Shown here piece by piece: positions 45,440 to 53,655 of a stretch of DNA of 64,000 nucleotides; the stretch's first letter is position 1, and each line of letters opens with the position of its first letter. The notes beneath the pieces are model-generated. The model was not told the DNA's origin and ran no database searches. It saw nothing but the letters and a program-made list of their open reading frames with translations. A program made the position numbers and the translations under genes. Origin of the DNA: Streptomyces sp. NBC_00190 (GTDB taxonomy: Bacteria; Actinomycetota; Actinomycetes; Streptomycetales; Streptomycetaceae); contig NZ_CP108131.1 of assembly GCF_036203305.1 (NCBI RefSeq), positions 806,001 to 870,000 on the forward strand. Reading direction: 5' to 3'.

Positions 45440-45750
45440 ACCTGGACTCCCTGGCCTGGGGGACGGCGAGAGCTGGACACCGGTGCGGGACACCGCCCCC
45501 GGCCGGGGCGGGCAGGGGCAGTGTCACGGCGGCCGGGACAGAGCTCTCACTGAGCGCGTCATGCCCGGGGAATGGGCACCGCGCCAAGCCGCCGACGGGG
45601 AGCGTATCGGATAGGAAGGTTTCCTACCAGTGCTCTCACTGGACCGGCGAGCAGCCACCGCCACCCGCGAAACGGAGGCGGGCCGGCCCGTGGCGAGGAC
45701 GAGCGGACCGGGCCGAAGGCCACGGCCGGCGAATCCGCCGCCCGGCGAGG
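45440..45750. other. 311-bp intergenic region
   Basis: This gap lies between the end of the DUF5682 gene and the start of the phosphoesterase gene, both on the minus strand, and must hold the phosphoesterase operon's promoter. TAGGAA-GGT-TTCCTA at 45612-45626 is a perfect 6-bp-arm palindrome. I recall AGGAAA/TTTCCT palindromes upstream of some actinomycete secreted hydrolases but have not checked this. Otherwise no gene or element seen. Confidence 0.5.
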
Positions 45751-48558
45751 TCACGCACCCGCCAGCAGCACCCCCAGAGCCTCGGCCGTGGCCGGATGGA
45801 GCCCCACCAGGACCGCGCCCCGCGGGCCGGACTCCGGCGCCCGCCAGGTCCCGTCGCAGCCCAGCAGGCTCGCGACCGCGTCGCACGTCGCCGGGTGGGC
45901 GGCGAGCAGCGTGCAGCCGTGGCTGCCGCCGTCCGCGTGCCGCGCCGCGAACAGGGCGTCCGGCTCCGGCTGCGCCCGCCACGGCGCCACCCACTCGTCC
46001 AGCGCGGCGAGCCTGCCGGGGAAGATCCGCCCGGCTTCGCGGATCAGCAGCGGGGCCAGTTCGGCGCCGCCCGCCCGCAGTGTGGAGATCAGGGTCGGCA
46101 GCCACGGCAGGAGAACCGGGTCCGGCAGCCGCCCGAACGCGTTGGACACGGCCTCGACGACGAAGTCGGTGAGGCCCGGGACGGGCTCCAGGGCGTGCAG
46201 GAAGCCGCTGAGGTAGCGCGGATAGGCGGGCACCACCATGGGGTTGCCCAGGAGTTCGTCGCAGCGCTCGCGCAGGTCCGCCCGCGAGAGGTGCCCGAGC
46301 TGCACCTGGGCCGCCCACAGCAGCGCCGTCTTCGACGGGTCCTGCGGATGCGACTGGGCCACCGCCAGCTCGAGTTGGGTGCGGTCGCACCCCAGCGACA
46401 GCGCCAGGCTCTCCATGCTGAACAGGAAGCCCAGCGTCGCGGCCACATGACGCACGGAGGCGTCGTCGTCGGTGAACGCCGTCGGCAGCAGGGTGCAGTA
46501 GTGCGCGTATCCCGTCTTGGCGAAGGACTCGATCCAGGGCGGCAGCACCGGCTCGCTGGTGCGGTAGTACGCCAGCAGTCGCCGTACGCGGCGCAGCACC
46601 TCGGGCGCGCCGTCGACTCCGCGCTCGGCCGACAGCACCTCCAGCGCGCGTGCGCCCAGCTCGTCGGCGAGGCGGCGGCTGCGCAGGTACAGCGTCGCGT
46701 CCTCGACGGTCTCCAGGACCGTCGCCGCCGTGGCGTGCGGGGCGTACGCCGTGCGGCGCAGACGCTGTTCCAGAACCTGCTCGATGCTGACGCCCTCGTA
46801 CCCGAGCTCGATGAGCGCACGCTGGTGGGTGCCCAGCGCGAGGTCCCACGACTCCTGGATCGACCGCTCCCCCAGGCTCCGTTCGCCCATGATCGGCCGC
46901 GCGGTGCCGTGCGGCATCAGGTACCGCAGCATCCACAGCACGTCCGAGCACTGCTCCAGCTCCGGCCGCCCCGCGATGTCGAGCAACGCCCGCTGCACGC
47001 CCCGCTGCTGGAGCTTCAGGTTCAGGGGCGCGAGCCGGTCGTGCACGTCGCGGGCCAGCGGCGGCAGCGCGTCGTAGCCGACCTGGCCGATCCGGTCGCC
47101 GCCCATCATGATCTCGACGAGGCGCCGCACGTCGCGCCGGCCGGGCACGCTGTCCTTCTCGATGCAGGTGACGGCCGCGTCCTGGAAGTCGTACGGCGTG
47201 GGCCTTGCCCGGTCACGCATCCCGGCCAGCAGGATCGACGTCTCGAACACCGCGATGGCGTCGGCGGTGGAGGCGAGGTAGCCGTTGCGGCGCGCGGCCT
47301 GCACGATCTCGACGGACCAGCCCAGCAGTTCGGCCTCGTCCAGCCGGTCCAGGACGGGTGGCCGGTGCAGGAAGCCGGTCAGCTTGTCGGAAGACGGCAC
47401 CGCCGGTACGCGCGCCGCGGCGGCCACGGCCTTCTTGGCCTTCGGCCGTTTCGCGCCCGCCTGCCCCGCCAGCCGGTAGGGCTCCACGCGCGTGCGCTTC
47501 AGGTTCTTGGCCCAGACCGTCGCGGCGATCGACACCGAACCGGCCGCGAGGCCGAACTGCGCCTCGATGGCCGCGTGGCTGGACGGGATCAGGCCGTGCA
47601 GCCACTTGGTGGCGCTGCGCGGGCTGATCTCGTAGGTGTCGGCGCCCCGGACACCGAACTCCTCGACGCGGCTGGCCGCGTGGAAGGCACCGCAGACGTA
47701 CAGGCAGTCCGCGGGATCCGTACCGGTGGCGGCCAGGTGCTCGCGCATCCTGGTCCACATGTAGCGCTCGCGGTCCTCGTCCACGCGCACCCGCCCCGGG
47801 TCGCCGGGTGCGAGGCGCCGGAAGAGGCTGCCGATCAGGAGCATGACCTGGCGGTAGGTGTCGTGGTCGCCGTCCCCGAGGGGCAGTTCGACGTACTGGT
47901 GCCACCACTCCGACCAGTGCCGCACCCTGCCGTGACGCAGCAGGTGTTCCTCGAGCTCGACGAAGCGGGGCCGGAGGTCGCCGATCTCCACGCCGACCGC
48001 TTCGCCGTGCAGCGCCGCCTCTTCGTCGGCGGGCGGCGCGTCGGTATCGGCGGACTCACCGTCGTCGTGCGTCCCGCGTGCGTCCCACTGGAAGACGTGG
48101 TCCGAGGACCGGTCGACGAGGACCAGTTCGACGCCCGGCGTGTCCAGTGCGTAGGCGATCGCCTGGTACTCGGCCGAGGCCTCCGTGATCGGTGCGACCA
48201 CCGACAGCGGGGCCCACTCGGCCGGGAAGCCCTCGATCTCGCTCGCGAACGCCTGCACCGCCACCGGGAGCTTGCAGTTGCGCAGTTCGGTCAGGAGCGG
48301 CGCCATGTCCTCGCACAGCTCCAGGTACACGACTTTCGGCTGCTTCTCCCGCAGGCGGCGCGCCATCGCGACTGCCGAGGCGGGCGAGTGGTGGCAGACG
48401 GGGAAGATCTCCAGTGGCTCGCGCACCGCGCGGTCGACGTCGTCGACGATGCCGAGGAGGATGCCCTCCAGGGCGCCGGGCCCGTCCGCGAACGTCGCGG
48501 CGGCCTCCTGGAGCTGCCCGCGCAGCGCCTCGAAGGTCCCCTCGTGCGTGCCGGTCAC
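45751..48558 (-). CDS. DUF5682 family protein of a MoxR-vWA system (YehM-like)
   Basis: 935 residues. The N-terminal third has F-P-V-C-H-H-S-P-A-S at about 52-61, V-V-Y-L-E-L-C-E-D, and C-G-A-F-H-A-A-S-R-V near 290. This His-rich opening is the DUF5682 hallmark and resembles a TraB/haem-uptake-like alpha/beta fold. The rest is long and helical. GTG 48558 overlaps the MoxR stop as GTGA. In E. coli the equivalent, YehM, is encoded with YehL (AAA+), YehP (vWA) and YehQ (SWIM). It is proposed, not proven, to be the effector or substrate-handling part of a defence-type complex. Confidence 0.82.
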   Translation of the reverse strand: MTGTHEGTFEALRGQLQEAAATFADGPGALEGILLGIVDDVDRAVREPLEIFPVCHHSPASAVAMARRLREKQPKVVYLELCEDMAPLLTELRNCKLPVAVQAFASEIEGFPAEWAPLSVVAPITEASAEYQAIAYALDTPGVELVLVDRSSDHVFQWDARGTHDDGESADTDAPPADEEAALHGEAVGVEIGDLRPRFVELEEHLLRHGRVRHWSEWWHQYVELPLGDGDHDTYRQVMLLIGSLFRRLAPGDPGRVRVDEDRERYMWTRMREHLAATGTDPADCLYVCGAFHAASRVEEFGVRGADTYEISPRSATKWLHGLIPSSHAAIEAQFGLAAGSVSIAATVWAKNLKRTRVEPYRLAGQAGAKRPKAKKAVAAAARVPAVPSSDKLTGFLHRPPVLDRLDEAELLGWSVEIVQAARRNGYLASTADAIAVFETSILLAGMRDRARPTPYDFQDAAVTCIEKDSVPGRRDVRRLVEIMMGGDRIGQVGYDALPPLARDVHDRLAPLNLKLQQRGVQRALLDIAGRPELEQCSDVLWMLRYLMPHGTARPIMGERSLGERSIQESWDLALGTHQRALIELGYEGVSIEQVLEQRLRRTAYAPHATAATVLETVEDATLYLRSRRLADELGARALEVLSAERGVDGAPEVLRRVRRLLAYYRTSEPVLPPWIESFAKTGYAHYCTLLPTAFTDDDASVRHVAATLGFLFSMESLALSLGCDRTQLELAVAQSHPQDPSKTALLWAAQVQLGHLSRADLRERCDELLGNPMVVPAYPRYLSGFLHALEPVPGLTDFVVEAVSNAFGRLPDPVLLPWLPTLISTLRAGGAELAPLLIREAGRIFPGRLAALDEWVAPWRAQPEPDALFAARHADGGSHGCTLLAAHPATCDAVASLLGCDGTWRAPESGPRGAVLVGLHPATAEALGVLLAGA

Positions 48559-49667
48559 GACAGGGTGGCGATCGCGTCGCGGCCGCCCTCCAGGAACTCC
48601 GGCCAGGAGCCGCCCTCTTCCTTGCTGCGCGGTTCGACGACGCCGTGCAGGTACTTGTTGAGGATCGCCAGGTCCTCGGGCTCGCGCCGGGCCAGCGACC
48701 CGACGAGCGAGGAGGCCAGGGCGCGGGCGGTCAGGGCCCGCTCGCCGAAGAAGTCGCTGTGCAGGATCGCGTCCTCCAGCACGCCGATCTGTTCGGCGGT
48801 GGACAGCGCGGACTCCAGCTTCTCGTCGTCGCTGCCGGCCGCGGCAGCCGAGGCGCGCAGGTCGGCGAAGCTCTGCAGCAGGACGTCGAGCAGCGACGGC
48901 GGCACGTCCAGTTCGAGCTGGTGGCGGCGGAGCAGTTCCTCGGTACGGAAGCGGACGATCTCCGCCTCGCTCTTCTTGTTCGTCACCACCGGGATGCGGA
49001 CGAAGTTGAAGCGTCGCTTGAGCGCCGAGGACAGGTCGTTGACGCCCCGGTCACGGCTGTTGGCGGTGGCGATGATCGAGAAGCCCGGCTTGGCGAAGAC
49101 GATGCCGTCACTGTCCAGTTCCGGGACCGAGATGTACTTCTCGGACAGGATCGAGATCAGCGCGTCCTGGACGTCGCTGGTGGAGCGGGTGAGCTCCTCG
49201 AAGCGGCCGATCGTGCCGGTCTCCATCGCGGTCATGATCGGCGAGGGGATCATCGACTCCCGTGACTGGCCCTTGGCGATGACCATGGACACGTTCCAGG
49301 AGTACTTGATGTGGTCCTCGGTGGTGCCCGCCGTGCCCTGCACCACCAGTGTGGAGTTACGGGAGATCGCGGCGGACAGCAGTTCGGCCAGCCAGCTCTT
49401 GCCGGTGCCGGGGTCGCCGATGAGCAGCAGCCCTCGGTCGGAGGCCAGGGTGACGATGGAGCGCTCGACGAAACTGCGGTCGCCGAACCACTTCTGCGAG
49501 ATCTCCCGGTCCAGGCCGTCGGAGCGCTCGGAGCCCAGGATGAACAGGCGGACCATCTTCGGGGACAGGCGCCAGGAGAAGGGCTTGGGGTTGTCGTCGA
49601 TCGACTCAAGCCAGTCCAGTTCCTCGGCGAACTTGATTTCGGCGGGGGCGCGCAGCATGTCGGTCAT
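48555..49667 (-). CDS. MoxR-type AAA+ ATPase (YehL-like)
   Basis: 370 residues. Walker A G-D-P-G-T-G-K-S at 84-91, sensor 1 I-I-A-T-A-N, and an arginine pair in A-L-K-R-R-F-N-F. The Walker B position reads I-G-R-F-E-E-L, with Glu-Glu instead of the usual Asp-Glu. ATG 49667 has GAAAGG upstream and lies 17 bp after the vWA stop. MoxR ATPases act with vWA proteins as chaperone-like activators. DUF5682 follows with a GTGA overlap. Confidence 0.88.
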   Translation of the reverse strand: MTDMLRAPAEIKFAEELDWLESIDDNPKPFSWRLSPKMVRLFILGSERSDGLDREISQKWFGDRSFVERSIVTLASDRGLLLIGDPGTGKSWLAELLSAAISRNSTLVVQGTAGTTEDHIKYSWNVSMVIAKGQSRESMIPSPIMTAMETGTIGRFEELTRSTSDVQDALISILSEKYISVPELDSDGIVFAKPGFSIIATANSRDRGVNDLSSALKRRFNFVRIPVVTNKKSEAEIVRFRTEELLRRHQLELDVPPSLLDVLLQSFADLRASAAAAGSDDEKLESALSTAEQIGVLEDAILHSDFFGERALTARALASSLVGSLARREPEDLAILNKYLHGVVEPRSKEEGGSWPEFLEGGRDAIATLS

Positions 49668-49684
49668 AACAGGGCCTTTCTGAT

Positions 49685-51109
49685 CTAAGCGAGAAACGTC
49701 TTGAGTTCGTGGACGAGCTTGCGGATGTGGCCGGAGAGCACCGGTGTGCCGAGGTCCTTGAACCGCTCCCGGAACCACGGGTTGACACTGCCGCGGCCGG
49801 AGCTGGTCACCGAGCCGACCGGGATGAACTTGGCTCCGGAGCGGTGGATGGCGGCCATGGACTCGAAGAGCTGCTCGGTCCGCCATTCGTAGAAGTCGGA
49901 GATCCACACGACGACGGTGTTACGGGGCTCGGAGATCTTCGGCTGGGCCAGCGCCATGGCGACCGTGCCGTCGGTGCCGCCGCCGAGGTTGGTGCGCAGC
50001 AGGGTCTCGAAGGGGTCGTGGACCCACGGAGTGAGATCGAGTGCCTGCGTGTCGTACGCGATGAGGTGGACGTCCACCTTCGGCAGCCCGGCGAAGATCG
50101 ATGCCAGGATGGTGCAGTTGACCATCGAGTCGACCATCGACCCCGACTGGTCGACGACGACGATCAGCCGCTGCGGCGTCGTCTTGCGTGCGGTGTGCCG
50201 GTAGTAGAGGCGGTCGACATACAACCGCTCCTCCTCCGGGCTCCAGTTGGTGAGGTTCTTCCAGATCGTGCGGTCGAGGTCGAGGTTGCGGAACACCCGC
50301 TTGGGCGGAACGGAGCGGTCCAGGGCGCCCACCGTGGCCTTCTCCACCTGGGTGCGGAGCACTTCGGCGACCTCGTCGACGAAGCGGCGGATCAGGGCCT
50401 TGGCATTGGCCAGGGCCACGCCCGAGAGGTTGTTCTTGTCCCGCAGCAGCTGCTCGATCAGTGACATGCTCGGGGTCAGCCGCGCGGCGAGCTGGGGGTC
50501 GGCCAGCACCTCGCGCAGGTGCATCCGCTTGACGAGGTCGGCCTCGATGGCGCCGAGTTCCGGGCCGATCTCCGGGATCAGCCGGCTGAGATCGGGCGTC
50601 GTGCCGCGCCCGCCGGTGCCGGTCGGGCTGACGCCCGTACCCGCGCCCCTTCCGGCGCTCCCTCCCCCGGCGCGGCCGCCGCGCAGCTCGCCGGGCTCGC
50701 AGCCGAGCGCACGCTCCAGCCAGCCCGCGTCGGACTGCCAGCGCGTCAGCTGTCCGGCGGTGACCCTGCCGGAGCCGCAGGCGAACACGTTCAGCAGCAC
50801 CTTCGACACCAGGGCCGCGCGCCGGACCTCGGCGGCCCGGTCGCGTGCCCCGTCCTCGTCCGGCTCGGGTGCCATCAGACCGTCGAACTCGGCGGCCAGC
50901 TCCGGATGTCGCTGCACGACGGAGTCGACGGAGGCCTGCGGGTCCAGCAGCGAGGACGGCAGACCGATGTCCTTGACGACGGCGAGGCTCGCCGATTCCA
51001 GGGCGGCCTGCTCCTCCGGGTCGAAGAGCCGGGCGAGGAGCCGCCAGTACAGGACCTGCCGACGGTTCTCGTCGGGGTCCGCGGCGGGTTCGGTCATGTG
51101 CTCCGTCAT
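49685..51109 (-). CDS. vWA-domain protein partner of MoxR (YehP-like)
   Basis: 474 residues. The C-terminal vWA domain has a complete MIDAS site: D-Q-S-G-S-M, the Thr in G-G-G-T-D-G-T, and I-S-D-F. The first 280 residues are helical, with a Gly/Arg/Thr-rich flexible stretch around residue 150. ATG 51109 and the preceding TGA form ATGA. It probably binds a metal-coordinated ligand and couples it to the MoxR ATPase encoded next. Confidence 0.88.
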   Translation of the reverse strand: MTEHMTEPAADPDENRRQVLYWRLLARLFDPEEQAALESASLAVVKDIGLPSSLLDPQASVDSVVQRHPELAAEFDGLMAPEPDEDGARDRAAEVRRAALVSKVLLNVFACGSGRVTAGQLTRWQSDAGWLERALGCEPGELRGGRAGGGSAGRGAGTGVSPTGTGGRGTTPDLSRLIPEIGPELGAIEADLVKRMHLREVLADPQLAARLTPSMSLIEQLLRDKNNLSGVALANAKALIRRFVDEVAEVLRTQVEKATVGALDRSVPPKRVFRNLDLDRTIWKNLTNWSPEEERLYVDRLYYRHTARKTTPQRLIVVVDQSGSMVDSMVNCTILASIFAGLPKVDVHLIAYDTQALDLTPWVHDPFETLLRTNLGGGTDGTVAMALAQPKISEPRNTVVVWISDFYEWRTEQLFESMAAIHRSGAKFIPVGSVTSSGRGSVNPWFRERFKDLGTPVLSGHIRKLVHELKTFLA

Positions 51110-52494
51110 TTCCGCAGCAGCCTTCCGGCGCGCTCCCGCAGCACCGCCACGGCGTCGGTGGCGGCCTTCTCGGCCCTGACACCGGCCTTGTCCGTCGTGC
51201 CCCCGGCCCAGCCTCCGGCGTGGATCGCGACGGCTTTCTTCCGTACGGTCGTCTCGACGGCAAGCGGCTGGATCCGGTACGTCCCCGCGTCCCAGCGGAG
51301 CAGCCCGATGCAGGCTCCCGAGGCCGCGATGGCGTCGCCAGTGAGCGGCCCGGCGGCCGGAACGCGGTCCGTGTCGACCGGCAGCGGGTGTCCGGCGACG
51401 GTGAACGTCAGCGCGTCGTCGTCCTGCTGGGTGGCGTAGCCCTCCAGGAACACGGGTACGGCGATACGCGCCGGGTGCCGGTCCAGCGGTGCGGTCGGTG
51501 CCTCGGTGGCGGTCGGCAGGGCGACACGGGCCGTGGCGAAGGCGTCGGCGGGCTCGCCCACGCGTGCGTGCCCGTCGTTCCAGACCAGGTCGCCCTCCGC
51601 GGTGACCGGCATGCCGGTGATCTCCATCGAACGGCCCTCGCTGACGGCTGCCAGGAGCGACATGTGCGGGCGGAGCAACTGCCAGAGGCCGGCTCCGACG
51701 ACGGTGTCGGGCTTCGGCACCGACACCCCGGCACGCACCAGGCGGGAGGCGCCGCCGTCCGCGGGCTCGAACACCGCGTGGACCTGGGCCTGTACGGCGG
51801 TCGCGTGTTCCTGCACGTCGACGCCGAGGGGCAGGAGCCGGCCGGTGACCGTGCCGGTCAGCTGCACATCGGCCGCACCGGGCAGCGTCAGCAGCATCGC
51901 GCGCGACCACAGGTCGGCCCAGCGGCGGGCCGGGACGCGCTCCAGGGTCGCGCCCGGGCAGGACGCGGCGAGTTCGGCCGCGAAGCCGTCGAGGAGCGTC
52001 GCCAGGCGGCGCAGCGCCGGGTCGGGGAGCATCGCGGAGACGACCTGCGCCGACCCGGCGACCACGTCGTGGTCGATGCCCTGCCACCCGGAGCGCGCCA
52101 GGTCGCAGAGCCAGGAACGGGCTGCGGCGAGCAGGTTCACCGCCTGCCGCTCGCCGGGCGCGGGAAGCGGCTCCTCGTGGCGGGGGCGGCCCGTCGACTC
52201 CTCGACGCGGGTGGCCAGCGCGTCGTGGACGGAGCCGAGGAGCGCGGTGCGGGCGGCGGCGAGGGCGAGGAAGTGGTCCTCGCCCGCGGCTCCGGCGGCC
52301 GCTTTCTCGGCCGCCTCGGCGACCGTGGAGGCCAGCGGCGACCCCGCGACGGCGTGGGCGAGCTCGGTCAGGCCGGCGGCCTGGGCCGGCTGGGGACGGA
52401 GCAGGCCGGCGACGAGGGTCCGGTCGAAGGCGTCGACGGCCGCGAGGGCCTCGTCGAGCCCGGGGACGGTTTCGGCGAGCAGGTCGGCACGCAT
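51106..52494 (-). CDS. 462-aa protein of the MoxR-vWA operon, function unknown
   Basis: No motif I can name. The first half is Ala/Leu-rich and helical (L-A-L-A-A-A-R-T-A-L-L-G-S); the second half looks beta-rich (R-L-L-P-L-G-V-D-V-Q-E-H, L-T-F-T-V-A-G-H-P-L). GTG 52497 or ATG 52494 overlaps the SWIM gene's stop in GTGATG. From memory E. coli YehQ is about 660 residues with an N-terminal SWIM finger. The 168-residue SWIM protein plus this one sum to 630, so the pair may be a split YehQ. Confidence 0.7.
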   Translation of the reverse strand: MRADLLAETVPGLDEALAAVDAFDRTLVAGLLRPQPAQAAGLTELAHAVAGSPLASTVAEAAEKAAAGAAGEDHFLALAAARTALLGSVHDALATRVEESTGRPRHEEPLPAPGERQAVNLLAAARSWLCDLARSGWQGIDHDVVAGSAQVVSAMLPDPALRRLATLLDGFAAELAASCPGATLERVPARRWADLWSRAMLLTLPGAADVQLTGTVTGRLLPLGVDVQEHATAVQAQVHAVFEPADGGASRLVRAGVSVPKPDTVVGAGLWQLLRPHMSLLAAVSEGRSMEITGMPVTAEGDLVWNDGHARVGEPADAFATARVALPTATEAPTAPLDRHPARIAVPVFLEGYATQQDDDALTFTVAGHPLPVDTDRVPAAGPLTGDAIAASGACIGLLRWDAGTYRIQPLAVETTVRKKAVAIHAGGWAGGTTDKAGVRAEKAATDAVAVLRERAGRLLRK

Positions 52495-53000
52495 CACGCC
52501 ACCGCCGTCCTGGTCGGCGGGAACCACTGCATCTCCGGCAACGGCGCCGTGGTCGGCGCGAGTTCCAGGTAGGCCAGGTGACGCAGGAACCGGCTGAAGA
52601 CGGGCGCGGCGGCCGTGGTGTCCGCCTGCGGCGGACGTGCGTTGATCATCTCGGCGGTGATGGTGAACGCGCTCGGCTCCCCGGTCACGGCCTCGGTCCG
52701 CAGGTAGCGGGCGACGCGCTCGGCGCCGTACTGCAGCGCCGCCTCGGTGATCAGGGCCCTGATGTGATTGCAGAACGAGCCCCGCGCGCCACCGCAGGGC
52801 CGGTTGTTGTTGGTGCTGCAAGCGAACGCGTAGCTGCCGGCCGCCACCGACGAGACATAGACCCGCTCGATGTCCGAACCGCTGGACACCACGCCCTGCA
52901 AGCGTCCGTCGGCCAGCTCGACGAACGGGACTTTGGCGAGCTTGCGCGGCCGCGCGGGTGCCGTCACCCGCGCCGTGCTCGACCTCTCCCAATCTGACAA
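52494..53000 (-). CDS. SWIM zinc-finger protein (168 aa)
   Basis: The start is TTG 53000, because AGGAG lies 8 bases upstream and no ATG or GTG gives a site. The zinc ligands are C61, C69, C77 and H79 in the pattern C-x7-C-x7-C-x-H, closing with F-C-N-H-I as in SWIM fingers. The end is helical and ligand-free. SWIM domains bind DNA or protein. It is the first gene of the five-gene MoxR-vWA-DUF5682 operon; 153 bp separate it from a divergent NTF2-like gene, so the operon promoter lies there. Confidence 0.8.
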   Translation of the reverse strand: MSDWERSSTARVTAPARPRKLAKVPFVELADGRLQGVVSSGSDIERVYVSSVAAGSYAFACSTNNNRPCGGARGSFCNHIRALITEAALQYGAERVARYLRTEAVTGEPSAFTITAEMINARPPQADTTAAAPVFSRFLRHLAYLELAPTTAPLPEMQWFPPTRTAVA

Positions 53001-53153
53001 CGCACCATCTCCTATGCACCAAGGGGGCGTCCGAGCCACATCGGCGGGACACCACTGAACATAGGTGCGACCACTGACAACGCGGTTCGCGGCGATCTCC
53101 GCTTCCGACGGAACCACCGGTGCCGGGCGCCCCCGCGGTGTTACCGTCGCGCC

Positions 53154-53552
53154 ATGTCCAAGACGGAGATAGACCAGTTGACCGCGGAGTTCTTCGGTGC
53201 ATTCGACAACACGGGCGGCCGGACCGCCGACGTCGCCCGGATTCGCCGGCTCGTCCTGCCCGGTGGCCTGATCGTCAATACCGGCCCGGATTTCGCGGCC
53301 TACACCGTGGACGAGTTCATCGAGCCCCGCGAGCGGCTGCTGGCCGACGGCCGGCTGGTCGAGTTCTCCGAGTGGGAGACCTCCGAACGGACGGAGATCG
53401 CGGGCGACATCGCCTCGCGCTTCGGCGAGTACCGCAAGTCCGGAATCCTGGACGGAAAGCCCTTCGAGGGCGGGGGCACCAAGACCATCCAGTTCGTCCG
53501 CTCCCCGGAGGGCTGGCGCATCACCGCGTTCGCCTGGTACGACCAACCCTGA
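53154..53552 (+). CDS. NTF2-like (SnoaL/DUF4440-type) protein
   Basis: 132 residues from ATG 53154. An N-terminal helix with F-F-G-A-F-D-N, the Y-T-V-D-E-F-I-E-P-R segment, and a closing strand G-W-R-I-T-A-F-A-W-Y-D fit the NTF2 cone. Function unknown; it may be an isomerase-like or ligand-binding protein. Divergent from the MoxR-vWA operon; followed after 103 bp by the kinase gene. Confidence 0.75.
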   Translation: MSKTEIDQLTAEFFGAFDNTGGRTADVARIRRLVLPGGLIVNTGPDFAAYTVDEFIEPRERLLADGRLVEFSEWETSERTEIAGDIASRFGEYRKSGILDGKPFEGGGTKTIQFVRSPEGWRITAFAWYDQP

Positions 53553-53655
53553 CACCAAGTGCGGGGCTCGGCCCGGACCCTGCGGGTCGTTCGCGATCAC
53601 TCCTCTACTCTTGTGCCCGCCGGGTAGGCGATGGGCGAGCGGAACGGAGTGTGCG

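Noticed and set aside
45796..49683. 1295-codon open frame antisense to the DUF5682 and MoxR genes
   Set aside because: Shadow of two well-supported genes with conserved motifs; its composition is that of a complementary-strand artefact.
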